Shown piece after piece: positions 27,801 to 40,100 of a stretch of 64,000 bases of DNA. Numbering within the stretch: the first letter of the stretch is position 1; each line of letters starts with the position of its first letter. The stretch comes from Chrysomallon squamiferum (lineage: Eukaryota; Mollusca; Gastropoda; Neomphalida; Peltospiridae): NCBI GenBank assembly GCA_012295275.1, contig CM022671.1, positions 19,770,456-19,834,455 on the forward strand, in the 5' to 3' direction. A program made the position numbers and the translations under genes. The notes beneath the pieces were generated by a model. It searched no databases and was not told where the DNA came from. It saw only the letters and a program-made list of their open reading frames with translations.

Positions 27801-29507
27801 TCAAGAAGACTGAAACCACTAATGTTAACAGAATGAAAATGGAACTGCTTTCACCTTTTTGAGGTTATAAACTGGTTAAAACATTTGTCTTTTTAATAAA
27901 AATAATATATACACATCCGCTTTAAATGTAAACTTTTTGTTAAGAATTCAGAATTTCTTGTTTTAAATCATCTGTTCCTTTTATTGGAAAATGAACAAAT
28001 ATACTAACATATTTTGGTCGTGGCATACCATGTATCAAATAAAGAAATCTTTGAACATTTTATTACTTGTATTCTTTACCTTTGAATAAATAACTGCAAC
28101 AACCCATCCCATCTGTCTAGCCTGTTCAGTGATCTTGTCAAGAAACACCTGCTTGGCATTACCAAGGTATTCACGTACATCAGTCATCTTTAAAAATAAA
28201 AATAAATAATTTATCAGTAGAGTCTGTCCTAATAACATATCCATTTAGTGGAATATTGTATGACTTGATGGTTATTTTTCTGATCCAAACAATTGTGTGT
28301 GTGTATTGCGTGTGTGTGTGTGTATATATATTTGACATGTTTCTAAATAATCCTTTTTTGCCCTTTAAGACCAATATTAGCTAATTATGAAATATGACAA
28401 AAATAATAAAAAATGGCATTGTTTTACATCTTTGCTTTGGTCAAGTAGTAATATATAACATACAGAAATGTATTCAGAGTTGACATTTCAAATGACCGAT
28501 TTACAAATTCTTCAAAAAGTACCTTGATTACACAGTTATCACCTTCACTAAAAAAAAGAGGAGAATTTATCTGTAACATATACAGATATAATATTTTTAA
28601 TTTTTAAATTTCATTATATCAAAGTCTAATACTTCCACATTTAAAAAAATGTGACAAATCAATTTTTTATATGTTTAACTTACATCTGAAGGACATCTCT
28701 TCAGCTTATCTTCTGTATCTTGATAGGCTAGGACAAATTCTTTTAAATTATCTCGTAATGCACACATCTGAAAAATGTTTTAAACATTTTTTTAAACATT
28801 TACACACATTATTATTACCTGGTACATGAAAAACTGCAATGTTTTTCATTAAAATTAGCAAAATGATTTACTTAAATTTGCGATATCATTCAATGAAATC
28901 TGAATTATTATTAAATGAAGTCTGCAAAATGATTAACTGAAATTTGTATTATTTATTATGAACTGAAATCTGTGTTATTATTAACCATAATCTGTAATAT
29001 TCAACTACAATTTGCATTATCAATAACCAAAATTTGAACTATTTTTACAAACATTTGTATTATATTTCACAAACATTCACAGTATTATTCCCTTTAATTG
29101 AGGCATTAAAAATCTCAAAATATTTTAATATTGTTCACTGAAAGTTGCCATCTTAACTAATAAAAGTAGATTCAGTTACGCTTGTTTTTTTTTTTTTTAC
29201 CTTGCCTAGTTGTTTGTGTGCTGCTATATGGTACAGGAGAATAAGACTATCAAGAAGTCTCATCAGAGTGTTTCCACTTGGCATTTCACGTTCCGGATAC
29301 TCAGCTGCAACAGATAGAATAGCATATTTAAAATCAAAGCAAATCTATATGTGTATGGTATTAAACCAGACATTTTTATTATCATTTCTTTCTCTACAGA
29401 AACTAAATATTGTTAAAACTTTAGAATTTAGGTTTTAATATTCTTAAAAAAAAAAAAAAAAAAAAAAAATATCAACACCAATATAACAACTCACTACATT
29501 ACTGGAA

Positions 29508-29548
<41 letters not shown>

Positions 29549-30287
29549 AAAAGTAAATAAATAAAAACAATTTTACATTTTTCAGCAGAGTGATCTTTTC
29601 CTGACTTTTTGTCCACTTTCACAACTTTTCCATCATCGGTGAGAGAAATTCCCTGAGCTTTGTTTACTTCAGCTTTGAATTAAAATGGAAAAAATGTATA
29701 TATTTGAAAAATATCATATATGAATAAACTTAAAATCAATATATGTTCTGCATATTACTAATATACATAATTTATGTCAGAGCTGAAAATTTATAAAACT
29801 ATATTTACTGTTAAAAATAGTTTTTTTTTCTTCTTAAAATAAGCTGTATGAAACTACAAACATCCATTCATAATCAATAAACAAAACAAAATAAAATAAA
29901 AATACATCAGACAAATATTTTCTGTATCAAAAATCAACAGCTGTAAAAAATTATTGTATTTTTTATGTTTAATTTTTGTAAGTTTAAATAAATGTGAAAA
30001 ACTTCCAAACAGATCTATAAAATAAATGCTTAGAAAAAAACTATGCTAAACTAATGAAAATTAATTAAAAATGTGAAAGAAATACTGATGTTATTATTAT
30101 AAGAACAAGGATGTCGTCAATACATGAAAATAATCAAACTGAACCTGTATTTACTATGGACTTGATGCTATAATTTAAAACTCACCACCAAGAGTTCTGT
30201 TAAGATGAGACATTAAACCGCCACAGCGTTGGAAGTCAAAGTAATCTGTTGAGTCAGTCCAGAATTGTTGCATAGGCAAAAATGCCT
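21900..30287 (-). CDS. RNF123: RNF123/KPC1-like E3 ubiquitin ligase, C-terminal half (18 exons, with defects)
   Basis: RING-type E3 ligase; in vertebrates KPC1 works with UBAC1 and targets p27 and NF-kB p105. Exons, 5' to 3': 30186-30287, 29577-29672, 29201-29304, 28684-28767, 28080-28187, 27328-27505, 26919-26996, 26726-26819, 26047-26118, 25643-25720, 25153-25290, 24379-24567, 23995-24058, 23640-23724, 23316-23437, 23013-23104, 22401-22489, 21900-22029. Family motifs include [65 protein letters not shown] and the C3HC4 RING (CTIC, PCGH, SC, TC, ECFFC) in the last two exons. About 634 codons are present against about 1314 in human; the N-terminal half with the SPRY domain is not found. Defects: no AG before exon 26726-26819, a one-base phase clash into exon 26047-26118, and TGA at the family Arg in the WILVRLW motif. 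All exons from 26118 down to the stop join in frame. It may be a real gene with assembly errors, or a decayed copy. Confidence 0.9.
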
Positions 30288-30905
30288 CTGTAAAATTAAA
30301 TTACACTAAATACAAAAATATCTACTTCATTATAATTATAAATATTTCACATTTTTGTATTATAACAGTTTCTCCAGAACATGCTATCTTAATTTATCAT
30401 TATACTTGCCTTGTATTTCTCATAATTATTAAATAATTTAAATGTATGAATATTTTCATTTTGAAAATTTCTTAACAGCATGTGTTTATCCACACACCAA
30501 AAACCTTTGCTTGTATATTCAAAACATTACCAACATTGCCTCCAGCCCATACAAAAAAAAAAAAAAAAATCATTACAGCATTAATAATAATAATAACTAA
30601 ATATATTTAGCTTTTAAAATTCATGATATAAAAAAAATTGACTGAATTTGAATTAAAAGGCATAAATTATAATTATAAACATTTATGTAACAAAAAAGAT
30701 TGATATAGTAAAAAAAAAGTAACATGATAGTACAGTAGTTATTAGAATATATTTTCTTTTTGTTGACAATTCTGTTAGATTTAATTTAGAATTTTTTCAA
30801 ACAATATTTCAGTTGCCTAATAAACTAAAAAATAAAAAAATAAAAACAATAGATCATAATTTGAAATGTGTAACTGATGAAGCATTTTGTATTTATTTTT
30901 TAAAT

Positions 30906-30936
<31 letters not shown>

Positions 30937-31883
30937 TTTTTTATAATAATTTTAAATTTTTTTAATGCTTTATTTATTTATTTATTTTTGTTGTGAATGT
31001 GCAACAGTTCTTTTTAGTTAGAATGAATTGAATATTTTTGTCTGAAGTGCATTTTAATTTATATATACTGATGTATACTTTTGGGGGGGGGGAAATGATG
31101 AAAATAATTGATCCATTAGCTTTTCCATTCCTGGCTAATATGTTATAATGCACAATCCAGTGTAAAACAGTTTAAAATGATTGATATGAAATAATTTATA
31201 CCATACAGCAAAAATCATTAATAAAGTAATAAAAACAATAACCACAATAATAAATTAAAAACATTTTTGTTCAGTATTTATTTTTAAAATCTTTTTGTTT
31301 ATGTTGATATCACAAAATAGTTGTCATGCTTTGTGTACAAGTATTTTGAAATAAATGTTATGTACTTCCTACTTCCCATGTATCATGTGATGTCCTTTGT
31401 GTCTTCAGGCTTAACATTTTCAGGGAAATTATTAATTCAACACATTTTTTTGCATGTATACCAAATAGAATGTTAATCTTCTAACCTTATTTCAAAAGAT
31501 ATATATTATTTCAACAATTACATATCTGTTGTTTAATTATATATATTATATGCGTTAGATAACCATAGATCTAGAATGCTTGATGAAAGTTTTCTCTTTA
31601 CAGACTTGAAATTTAATTCAGTACTAGGATTTCATTAGTAATATAGTTTGTGTTAGTTGATGAATCTTTTATTAGAGATTATGACTTTGTGCTTTTTGAA
31701 GTGAATGTCAGGATTATTAAAAATAATAAATAGTAGATAAAATCTTTTTAGCATGAATTCTTTTTGCTTTTGATTTCTAAATTTGACCATAACTTCAGTG
31801 AGCACATATTCAGTAAGAATAGTTTACTTTTGTATTCTATCCAACATCTGACACAAAATGTGTACTATTATTGTTTTTACTAG
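30288..31883. other. Exon-free interval between truncated RNF123 and truncated EEA1
   Basis: About 1.6 kb with no exon of either neighbour, although RNF123 still lacks about 650 N-terminal residues and EEA1 about 230. It holds A/T homopolymers, a TTTA tetranucleotide array at 30905-30939 and a G tract at 31083-31091. It may hide a structural join. Confidence 0.6.
30905..30939. repeat. (TTTA)n microsatellite
   Basis: Nearly perfect TTTA repeats, with another short TTTA run at about 30971-30986. It lies in the interval where two gene fragments abut. Confidence 0.9.
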
Positions 31884-34800
31884 ACCTGGAGCTGAAGATG
31901 TTCTCGTATTGAAACAGGAACTTATCAGTGTACAGACTCTTATGGACAAGATGACTCTGGAACGGGAAAAAGAGAGAGATGACCTTGAACGGGAACTTGA
32001 AAAACTTAAAGAGAAACATAAAACGTTAGTTTATTATTTTAAATTACTTAAGTTGTGTTATATTGGTGGGTAATTATCAGAATCAGTCATTTGTGTATTG
32101 TAACATGAAAATGTTAGCAATAGAGGTTGATGGGAGTGATTCAACAGTTTCTTTAGCAGTAGTTTTGTTGTAAGATCCACATCCTTTATCATATTATATA
32201 GAGCTTAAGATCCACCAGTGCCTCAGTGGTACATGTTAACTTGGATATAAAGATACCTGAATGTTATGAATGCTTCTTTCCATTAATTTTTTTTGTTGAG
32301 CTATATCACAAATGATTCTTTAATTACTGCGCCTTTGTTTAGATATTAAATAAGTTGACTGTTAAAATAAATGAATTTCAGGTCAGAAGAAAAAATAAAA
32401 GAATTACAGAATGAACTTGACAGAGCTCCAAAGGAAGAGGAAGTTAAACAGTATGATTTGTTTATTTTTTATTATTCTTTTTTATTTTTTAAAGAGCTCA
32501 TTTACAGTTGAATTTATATATTAAAAAAAAACAAAATTAATATTAAGAGATTTATTTTAGCTTATGTTATTATTATTATTTATTTAGATATATTTTTTAC
32601 TTACACATTAATCCAATTTTTGAAAAGAGTTTATTTATAATTTAATCTTTAAAAAAAATAAATCAGCTTTTTTATTGATTATTGTTACAGTTATTACAAT
32701 TATGGGTTATTATTATTATTATTATTATTATACAGTCTTCAATCAGCTTTAAGTGAAAAAGATTCTGGATCAGAACATTTGACCTCATTACTTCAAGGAA
32801 AGGACACAGAAATTAAACAACTGTCTGATGATAAATATGAGGTAACAGATGAAGATGTTTAAAATATATTCTGTTATAAAGTCAAATTAATAACATTAAT
32901 TTCATTATTGTTATAACTTTTAAAAAATTATTTAATTTTTGTTTATTTATCTAAATGACTATAAATCTTTTAAATTGATTTGTTTTCCATTTTTATATTA
33001 CTCCAAAATCAAAAAAAAAAAAAAAAAAAAAAAACAGAAAGAAAGAAAATCATTACTTTTGAAAGTGAAATATCACCATCTAATTTTCATACATTCAGTA
33101 AGATAAATTATTTTTGTTTTTAAAATTTAGATTCAAATATATCTTTATAATATGTAAAAAGTATCTTATAGGATGATCCTGAGAATAAATCATATTTGCA
33201 TGGATTAATATTGTTAAAAACATTATTTTGAAGATATTTTCTTTTTACAGAAAAAACCACTTTCAGTTCAGTCATGAAACTGTTATTATAGTTCTGTAAA
33301 ATATAAATTTTTTATATTGTAGTTAAGCAAACAGCTTGAAGAAATGGAATCAAAGCTGTTAGAAAAAGAAAAAGCTGCAGAAGCACTGGGACAGGAGAGT
33401 ATCAAATTTCAAGAAGAGAAGAACAACCTGATGAACAGACTGAGTATTGCCGAGGAGAAAAACACAAAGTTTGAAGCAGACATCAAACAGGTTTGTTTTT
33501 ATTGCACTGTTACAGATCATAAACCTCTTAATAGAAGTTTGTAGTGTACCATGCTGGTGTTTTCAGAATCAGTAAAAAGCACATTTAGTAATTAAAAACA
33601 ACAGGCTGCACTAAAATAGCGGGGGTTTATTTGTCACCAAAAGAGATGTGGGAAATGATGAAAACAATGCTCAGGGTTTTTCTTCAGTTTAAATTACTGG
33701 TTTTGTGATGATTAATTTCAAATCTGGAAGTATTACAATATTATGATAAACTTGAATTTCTCTATTTTAAGAATCATATTTAAAATTTTTAAGTCTGATA
33801 ATTTTATTAAAAAATTGAGCAACATTATTGCATTTTAACTTTACAAGATTTGGTTTCTTTCTCCTTTTGTTTTGGAACTGACATTAATACAGTTAACTGC
33901 TCTCAACTTAGAATAAAATAATAAATGTATATTTTAAAAGTCATATAAATAACATAAAGCAAAAAGGGAGTCTTAGTATATATTCAGTTTATTAAAAATA
34001 TGAAAGAAAATACGAGTCGATGTTGATACTTAGACTAGTTGGTTTTTTATTAGTTGCAGGTAAAGTTTGAAGAAATAGGTAATCAGTTGGAGGAGAAGAC
34101 CAATAAAGTGACTGAACTGCAGTCAGTGCTAGATGAAAAACAAGCCAGAATTAGTGACACTCAACAGCAAAGTGAACAACAGATGAGCAAGTTATCTGAA
34201 GCATTGCAGGAACTCTCTAATGTACGAATATCTATGTACAGATTGCACCTGCAAACACTTTCTTCCATTTATTTCTTATTTTTACTCTTCAGGTTCACAG
34301 GTTTTGTTTTCTATTTTTGTCATTTAAAAGAGTAATATATTTCTGAAAAACAAAAAGGAAATATTTTTATTGTATAACTAAAGTCAAGTTAGTTAATTAT
34401 CTATTTGTCATGTTATTATAAAAATAGTTCTACTATTCAGGTACAGTCATCACTTCAGGAGAAGAATGATCTTCTTGAAAAACTTCAGAAGGAGATGGCT
34501 GTATCAAAATATGAGTCTCAAAATTTTTTCTGCAGAAAGAACAGAATCTGAATGACATGAAGATGGAACTGGATAAAGTGAGAACTTACATTTATTTGTA
34601 TTAATGAAGTATTAATGATAAACATTTTATCTTTTGAAATAACCAAAATTGTAATTAATAAAAATATAATATTTTGATAAATGCTAAAATTTTAGTATGT
34701 TTTGTTTTGATATTTTAAGAGACATTAAGAAAAAAAAAATAATAATAATAATAATAATAACAGAAAAAGATGAAGATGATGCAGATTATCAGATCTATGA

Positions 34801-37145
34801 ACATTCTTAGGTTTTCTAATTTTATATTATTATTGCTGTTTTCTTACTTTTGTTTTTTTATTTTATTTTCAGTTTCAGGAGAAGCTTGAACAGACACAGA
34901 ATCAGTTACAGGAGAAGACGAGTAAGCTGACTGAACTGCAGACTACACTAGATGAGAAACTTGCCAGGATCAGTCATCTGGAACAAGAGAGTGAACATCA
35001 AAAGAATAAGTTGTCTGAGACTCAGCAAGAACTTACGAATGTAAATCTGTTATTTTTATATATACAGCATATACTAAGAACTGTATTACATTTTATACAC
35101 ATGTTATTTTGACAGTTAACATTTTGTGCATCATATTTGTTATTCTGAATTATATTTCTTATGTGTTCGATGCTAAAAAATCATTCTTCTTCAAACTATT
35201 ATTTTACTCTGAATTTTAGGACTTACTAAGAATATTTCTATCTTATTCAGCCTGCCAAGCCTCATTCTGTATATGGCTTTATCTGAAACAGAATATGTAT
35301 TTTGTCTTGTCACAAAGTGGAATTGCTAAAGTCATTTTTGACAATCAGTTGAAAAAATTGGAGATGTACTAATATTTAATGATCAGTTTAGGATGTAACT
35401 TCTGTTTAGTGTTTGTTTTAAAGATGAACTCAGACTTTGATCAGTACATCATATCTTTTTAAGATTTCTTTATATGCTATTTTGATTTAGGTGCATATTT
35501 TTATTCATCATTTTTAAAAACCTTTCAATATGTTTTTTGTTTTGTTATTTTAATCTTATTATTATTATTAATGTAGTTACAAGCATCTCTAATGGATAAA
35601 GACAGCAGTGTTGAAAATTTCCAGAAAGTGATCTCTGATCTCAGAGCTGAATCACAGAATTTGCTGCATCGGAAAGAACAACAACTGAATGAGACAAAAT
35701 TAGAACTGGAAAAAGTAACAGTATTTTCTAATACAAAATTAAATGTCATTTACATTTTAAATAAATAACAAAAATGACAGATACTAACAAAGTACATATG
35801 TTTCTGATTTTAATTTTTTTTTTTTTTTTTCTTTTTTTTTGTAAAAAACATTATTTATATTCCAGTATGTGTACGTATCTGGGGCTTAGTTGTGTTTTTG
35901 TGTATACAATTACTTAATAATCTTCTTTGGTAGGCTCAAGCAAGCCTGGAAACCAAAGACTCTCAGCTTGAAGACCTCACAAGTCAGTTACAGTCAGTCA
36001 GCAGACAGTATCAAGATGACGTTAGCTTGACATTTTTTATTTATTTATTTATTTGTGTGTGTATATATATATATATAAATAATAGTTATTTTACATACAT
36101 CAACAAAAATACATTAGTATACATAGAAATATAATCATGATATACATACATACATACATAAGTACAATTTTAATTACAGTCCTGTATATAATTTCCCAAA
36201 GCCTTTGATGAATAAATTATGCCTCTGTTTACGTAATTGTTATATTAGTATAACTGAGGTGACAGACACACACACACACACACATGCATGCAGAGACACA
36301 CACAGACATATACACAATTACGTATGAAGTGCTGTCTTTCTATGATTTTAGAGTGTTGCCCATGATGAAGTAAAACATCAGTTAAGGGACAAAGAGGTTC
36401 AATTAGAAGAAGAAGTTAGAAAATGTCAGACACGGTATGAACTCTGATATTTTAAATTAAATAATTTCAGATAAAAACTCATTTATATTAAAAAAAAAAG
36501 TATTTAAAAAAAGTTGGTCAATGTAGCATTTAACTTTAAAAAAGTATTAAAATAACAAGTATATTTTTAAAAATTAAATTCACTTATAACATTTGTCTTT
36601 GTATGTGTGATTTGTTTATAAATTGGGGTTTAAATGATAAAATTTTAATTATTTTTCAACAGAGAACAAAAGATAAATGAATTAGAATCTTTGATAGAAA
36701 GCAGCAAAAATGAGTTACAGAGACTGGAGAATGAGAGAGGAGATTTGTTTGCTAAGGTAACTGACTTATCTTGATAAAAAAAATACACTTGTATAAGAGC
36801 ATACATTAGGCTATGTTGTGCTATTCTTATTTTTACAGGAAAAAAACTAAACTATTCATAGGATTATATGAATGTTTTACAAATGATAAAGGAAAATATT
36901 ACGTTAAATTTCAGAAATGCTTTAAATATACAAATACAATCTTTTGCTTTTAGATAGAGGCAGGTGAAGGTATTGATGCAACTCTCAATCAGTTGAAACA
37001 AGAAAATGTGAGTACTTTATCTGGAACATTAAAATTTGCTCTTGTGACAGTTAATAATTATTTGTTTGTAATACATTAAATACATGTCATTTATTTAGAA
37101 ATAAAAACTGACCTCTATTATTTAATTAGTTTATGGTTAAAGAAA

Positions 37146-37190
<45 letters not shown>

Positions 37191-40100
37191 TGTTTGTGTT
37201 TGTTATGGGTAGTCTGTCTTCCAAAATACTAATATTTTATTATCTCAGTGAACATCCATCTTTACTTCCAGGCAAGTTTGCAAGAGAAAGTTGCCAGTCT
37301 TCGAGAAAGCCTTCAGACTCAGACATCAGAAAGTAATCAGAAACAAGAGGCATTTCATAAACAACTTCAGGAACTCAAAGGTCAGTTGCAGGCTGCATTG
37401 GACAAGGAGCAGAAACTTCAGAACTCTCTAGAGGAGAAGTCAGAAAAATTAAACACTCTAATGCAAAAGAACCAGCAGCTTGAAGCAGATCTAACCACCA
37501 AGGTGAGTTTTATGTAAAGCAGTCTCAATTATTTTGTAATCACATAAATAATTATTTTTAATAATTAAATATTTTTCTGACAACATCACAATTAACCTAC
37601 AAAACTATTTGGTCCTCAGTGAGCCAAATCACGTGTGCTAACAGAAATGTATACTTTTATTATTGTTTTTATATTCATTGCAAAAAAATGATGAAAATCA
37701 TGAAATCAAACTTTCAGAATACTTTTATAATCTTTTTTGGTTTTTGTTTTAACAATTATAAAATTTAAATATATATAATCTGAATTTTACTACAAAATGT
37801 AGAATAGTTGATACAGTTATCAGCCATCTTATTAATTTAGACATTTCAAACAATAACAGTGGGGTTTTTTTGTGTTTTTTTTTAAATTGCTTTTATCTCT
37901 GCAGAATGAGTTACTTCTTGCAGCAGAAGCGGCTAAAACAAGCCAGAGAGTGGATTTAGAAAACCGCATTAAGACACATGAAAACTTTGCAGCAAAACAA
38001 AAATGCTGAGCTTGCTAAAGTCAGACAGCAGTTGGAACAGGTATCTGTTTTAGGACTAACTGCTGGTTTAAAGAAGATTGTATTTATGAAATTCAGTAGC
38101 GTTATGTGTAATTTATTATTTATAAAGATTATGTCCTTATAGCTGGAGTATTTTTTGTTTGATTTATTGAATTATTTTGAATAAATACATTTAAAATTTT
38201 TATTTTTATTTATAATAAGAATGTAGTAAATAATTGTTTCCTCAAAGGATGAGGATTGATCTTTTATTTAATTTTCGAATTTTTATAATAATTAGATTTT
38301 TTTAATTAGTAATTAGAAAAGGTTCAGATTTACAAATATGTTTACTGACTGTGTTCAAAAGAAAAATATTATTCATTTAATTAACTAATTCACATAATAA
38401 TTCATTGATTTGAAAATAAAACAAGTACATGAATAAAAAACCTGTCATATTTTGTTCTTGGAGATTGTAATTGATTTTGATTAACGTAATAAGAAAGATA
38501 CATTTCTTTTCATCTTAAATAACAAAATGAAAAAAGTATTATAAAACATTTATAAAGTAAGTTTTTTATTTTGTTTGTTAACAGACTCAAGCAGAGGTTT
38601 CACAGAAAAAAGATAAAATAACTGAGTTGGAAGTTTGTGTGAAGGAGCATGGTGAAAAGTTTACACAGTTGCAATTGCAATGTAATACACTCGAACGAGA
38701 ACTTAGTGAAAAGGTAGGTCATGGAATTACTTTTAGTAATTGAATAGCCTCTCAGTTACAAAAAGTATACTTGTGGTTATACAAAGCAGTTGACTGAAAT
38801 AAATGTTGTAAACTTGAATGTAATTTTTATAATTAATCATTAAAACCAACCTTTACTAATAATAAATGAGCAATGCCTGTTTCAGTGGAATAATATTTGC
38901 TCAAAATGTTGTGATTGATTCCTCATACTCAATCCATTTGTTTAATTCCCATTCCAGCCTGTGCTGATAGCTGGTATTACAAAGGTTTGTGGCATGGACT
39001 GTCCTCTCTGTGGGATTATGCTTATGAAAGATACCATGATGCAGTTAGTTGTAAAAATTGATTTCAGAATAAAAAATATTCATTTATGGTTTTAGTTTTC
39101 TTTATTTTTTTTATTTTATTTTTTTTTAAACCTATATGTAGCCAAAGCCTGGTTATACTGAAAATATTCTGTTTAATAATTAATTTTCTTTTTCACAGAA
39201 AGTGGCTGTTAAAGAGCTGGATGCTGAAAAGAAGGAAACAAAGAAAAACTTGACAGTTGCTCAGAAATCTCTGAATGAAACAAAAGCAGAACTGGTTAAA
39301 ATGGAACAAAATGTAGAAAATGTGAGTTATTCATATTTATGTTGTATTTTTTTCAGTTGTTTTTTTAATTATTATAGTATCCTGTTTTGTGAACATCTCC
39401 AATCCAAACCAATATATATATATATATCATTCAAATAGCTAGGGTTCATCATGGATGTTTTGTGTTTCTACAAAATAATAGAAAGAAATTAATCTTTATT
39501 TACATCCTTAGAATTTTTCTTAAATTTCTGACATTTTGTTATGTTTGTTTTTCTAAATATATATATTCCATATTTGGAATCTCTAGCACAAACAGTTTTT
39601 GTGCAATTTCTTTACCAAAATGTTAGGGTATTACAAAAAACAATATTTGATAAAAAATAAAAAAATGAATGCAGTTTTATAGACCATATTTCTACTTATT
39701 ATGGCTATAAGAATGATGTTATCTCTGTATATACACTTTCTTTTGCAAAAAACCTAAATGGTCATGTTAAAAACTAAAAAAAACTTTTTTGTTTGTTCAT
39801 ATTGTCATTTTTCACCTAGCCTGTCCCTTTAAGTTTTGGATCTTTTGCCAGTAAAAAAAAAAAAAAAAAAAATACTTATGACCATTTTTACACTGGATGT
39901 TTTATTATTATTATTTTTTTTTTTAATTTATTTTCATGTTTATCATTAAAATATGTAATCTGTTTTACAGTATTCAACAAGTATAAAACAATTTCCCTTC
40001 AGCAACTAAAGTAAAGATTTTAATATAAAATGTTTGATTTTTCACAGGCCACTAAATCACATTCCAGTGAGGTAAATGCCTTAAAAGAATCAGTTTCACA

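Noticed and set aside
34501-34535. Possible 35-nt micro-intron (GTATCA to TGCAG) inside EEA1 exon 34441-34577
   Set aside because: Far below any usual intron length. A one-base deletion in the T run restores a 46-codon exon that aligns residue by residue with its duplicate at 35577-35714.
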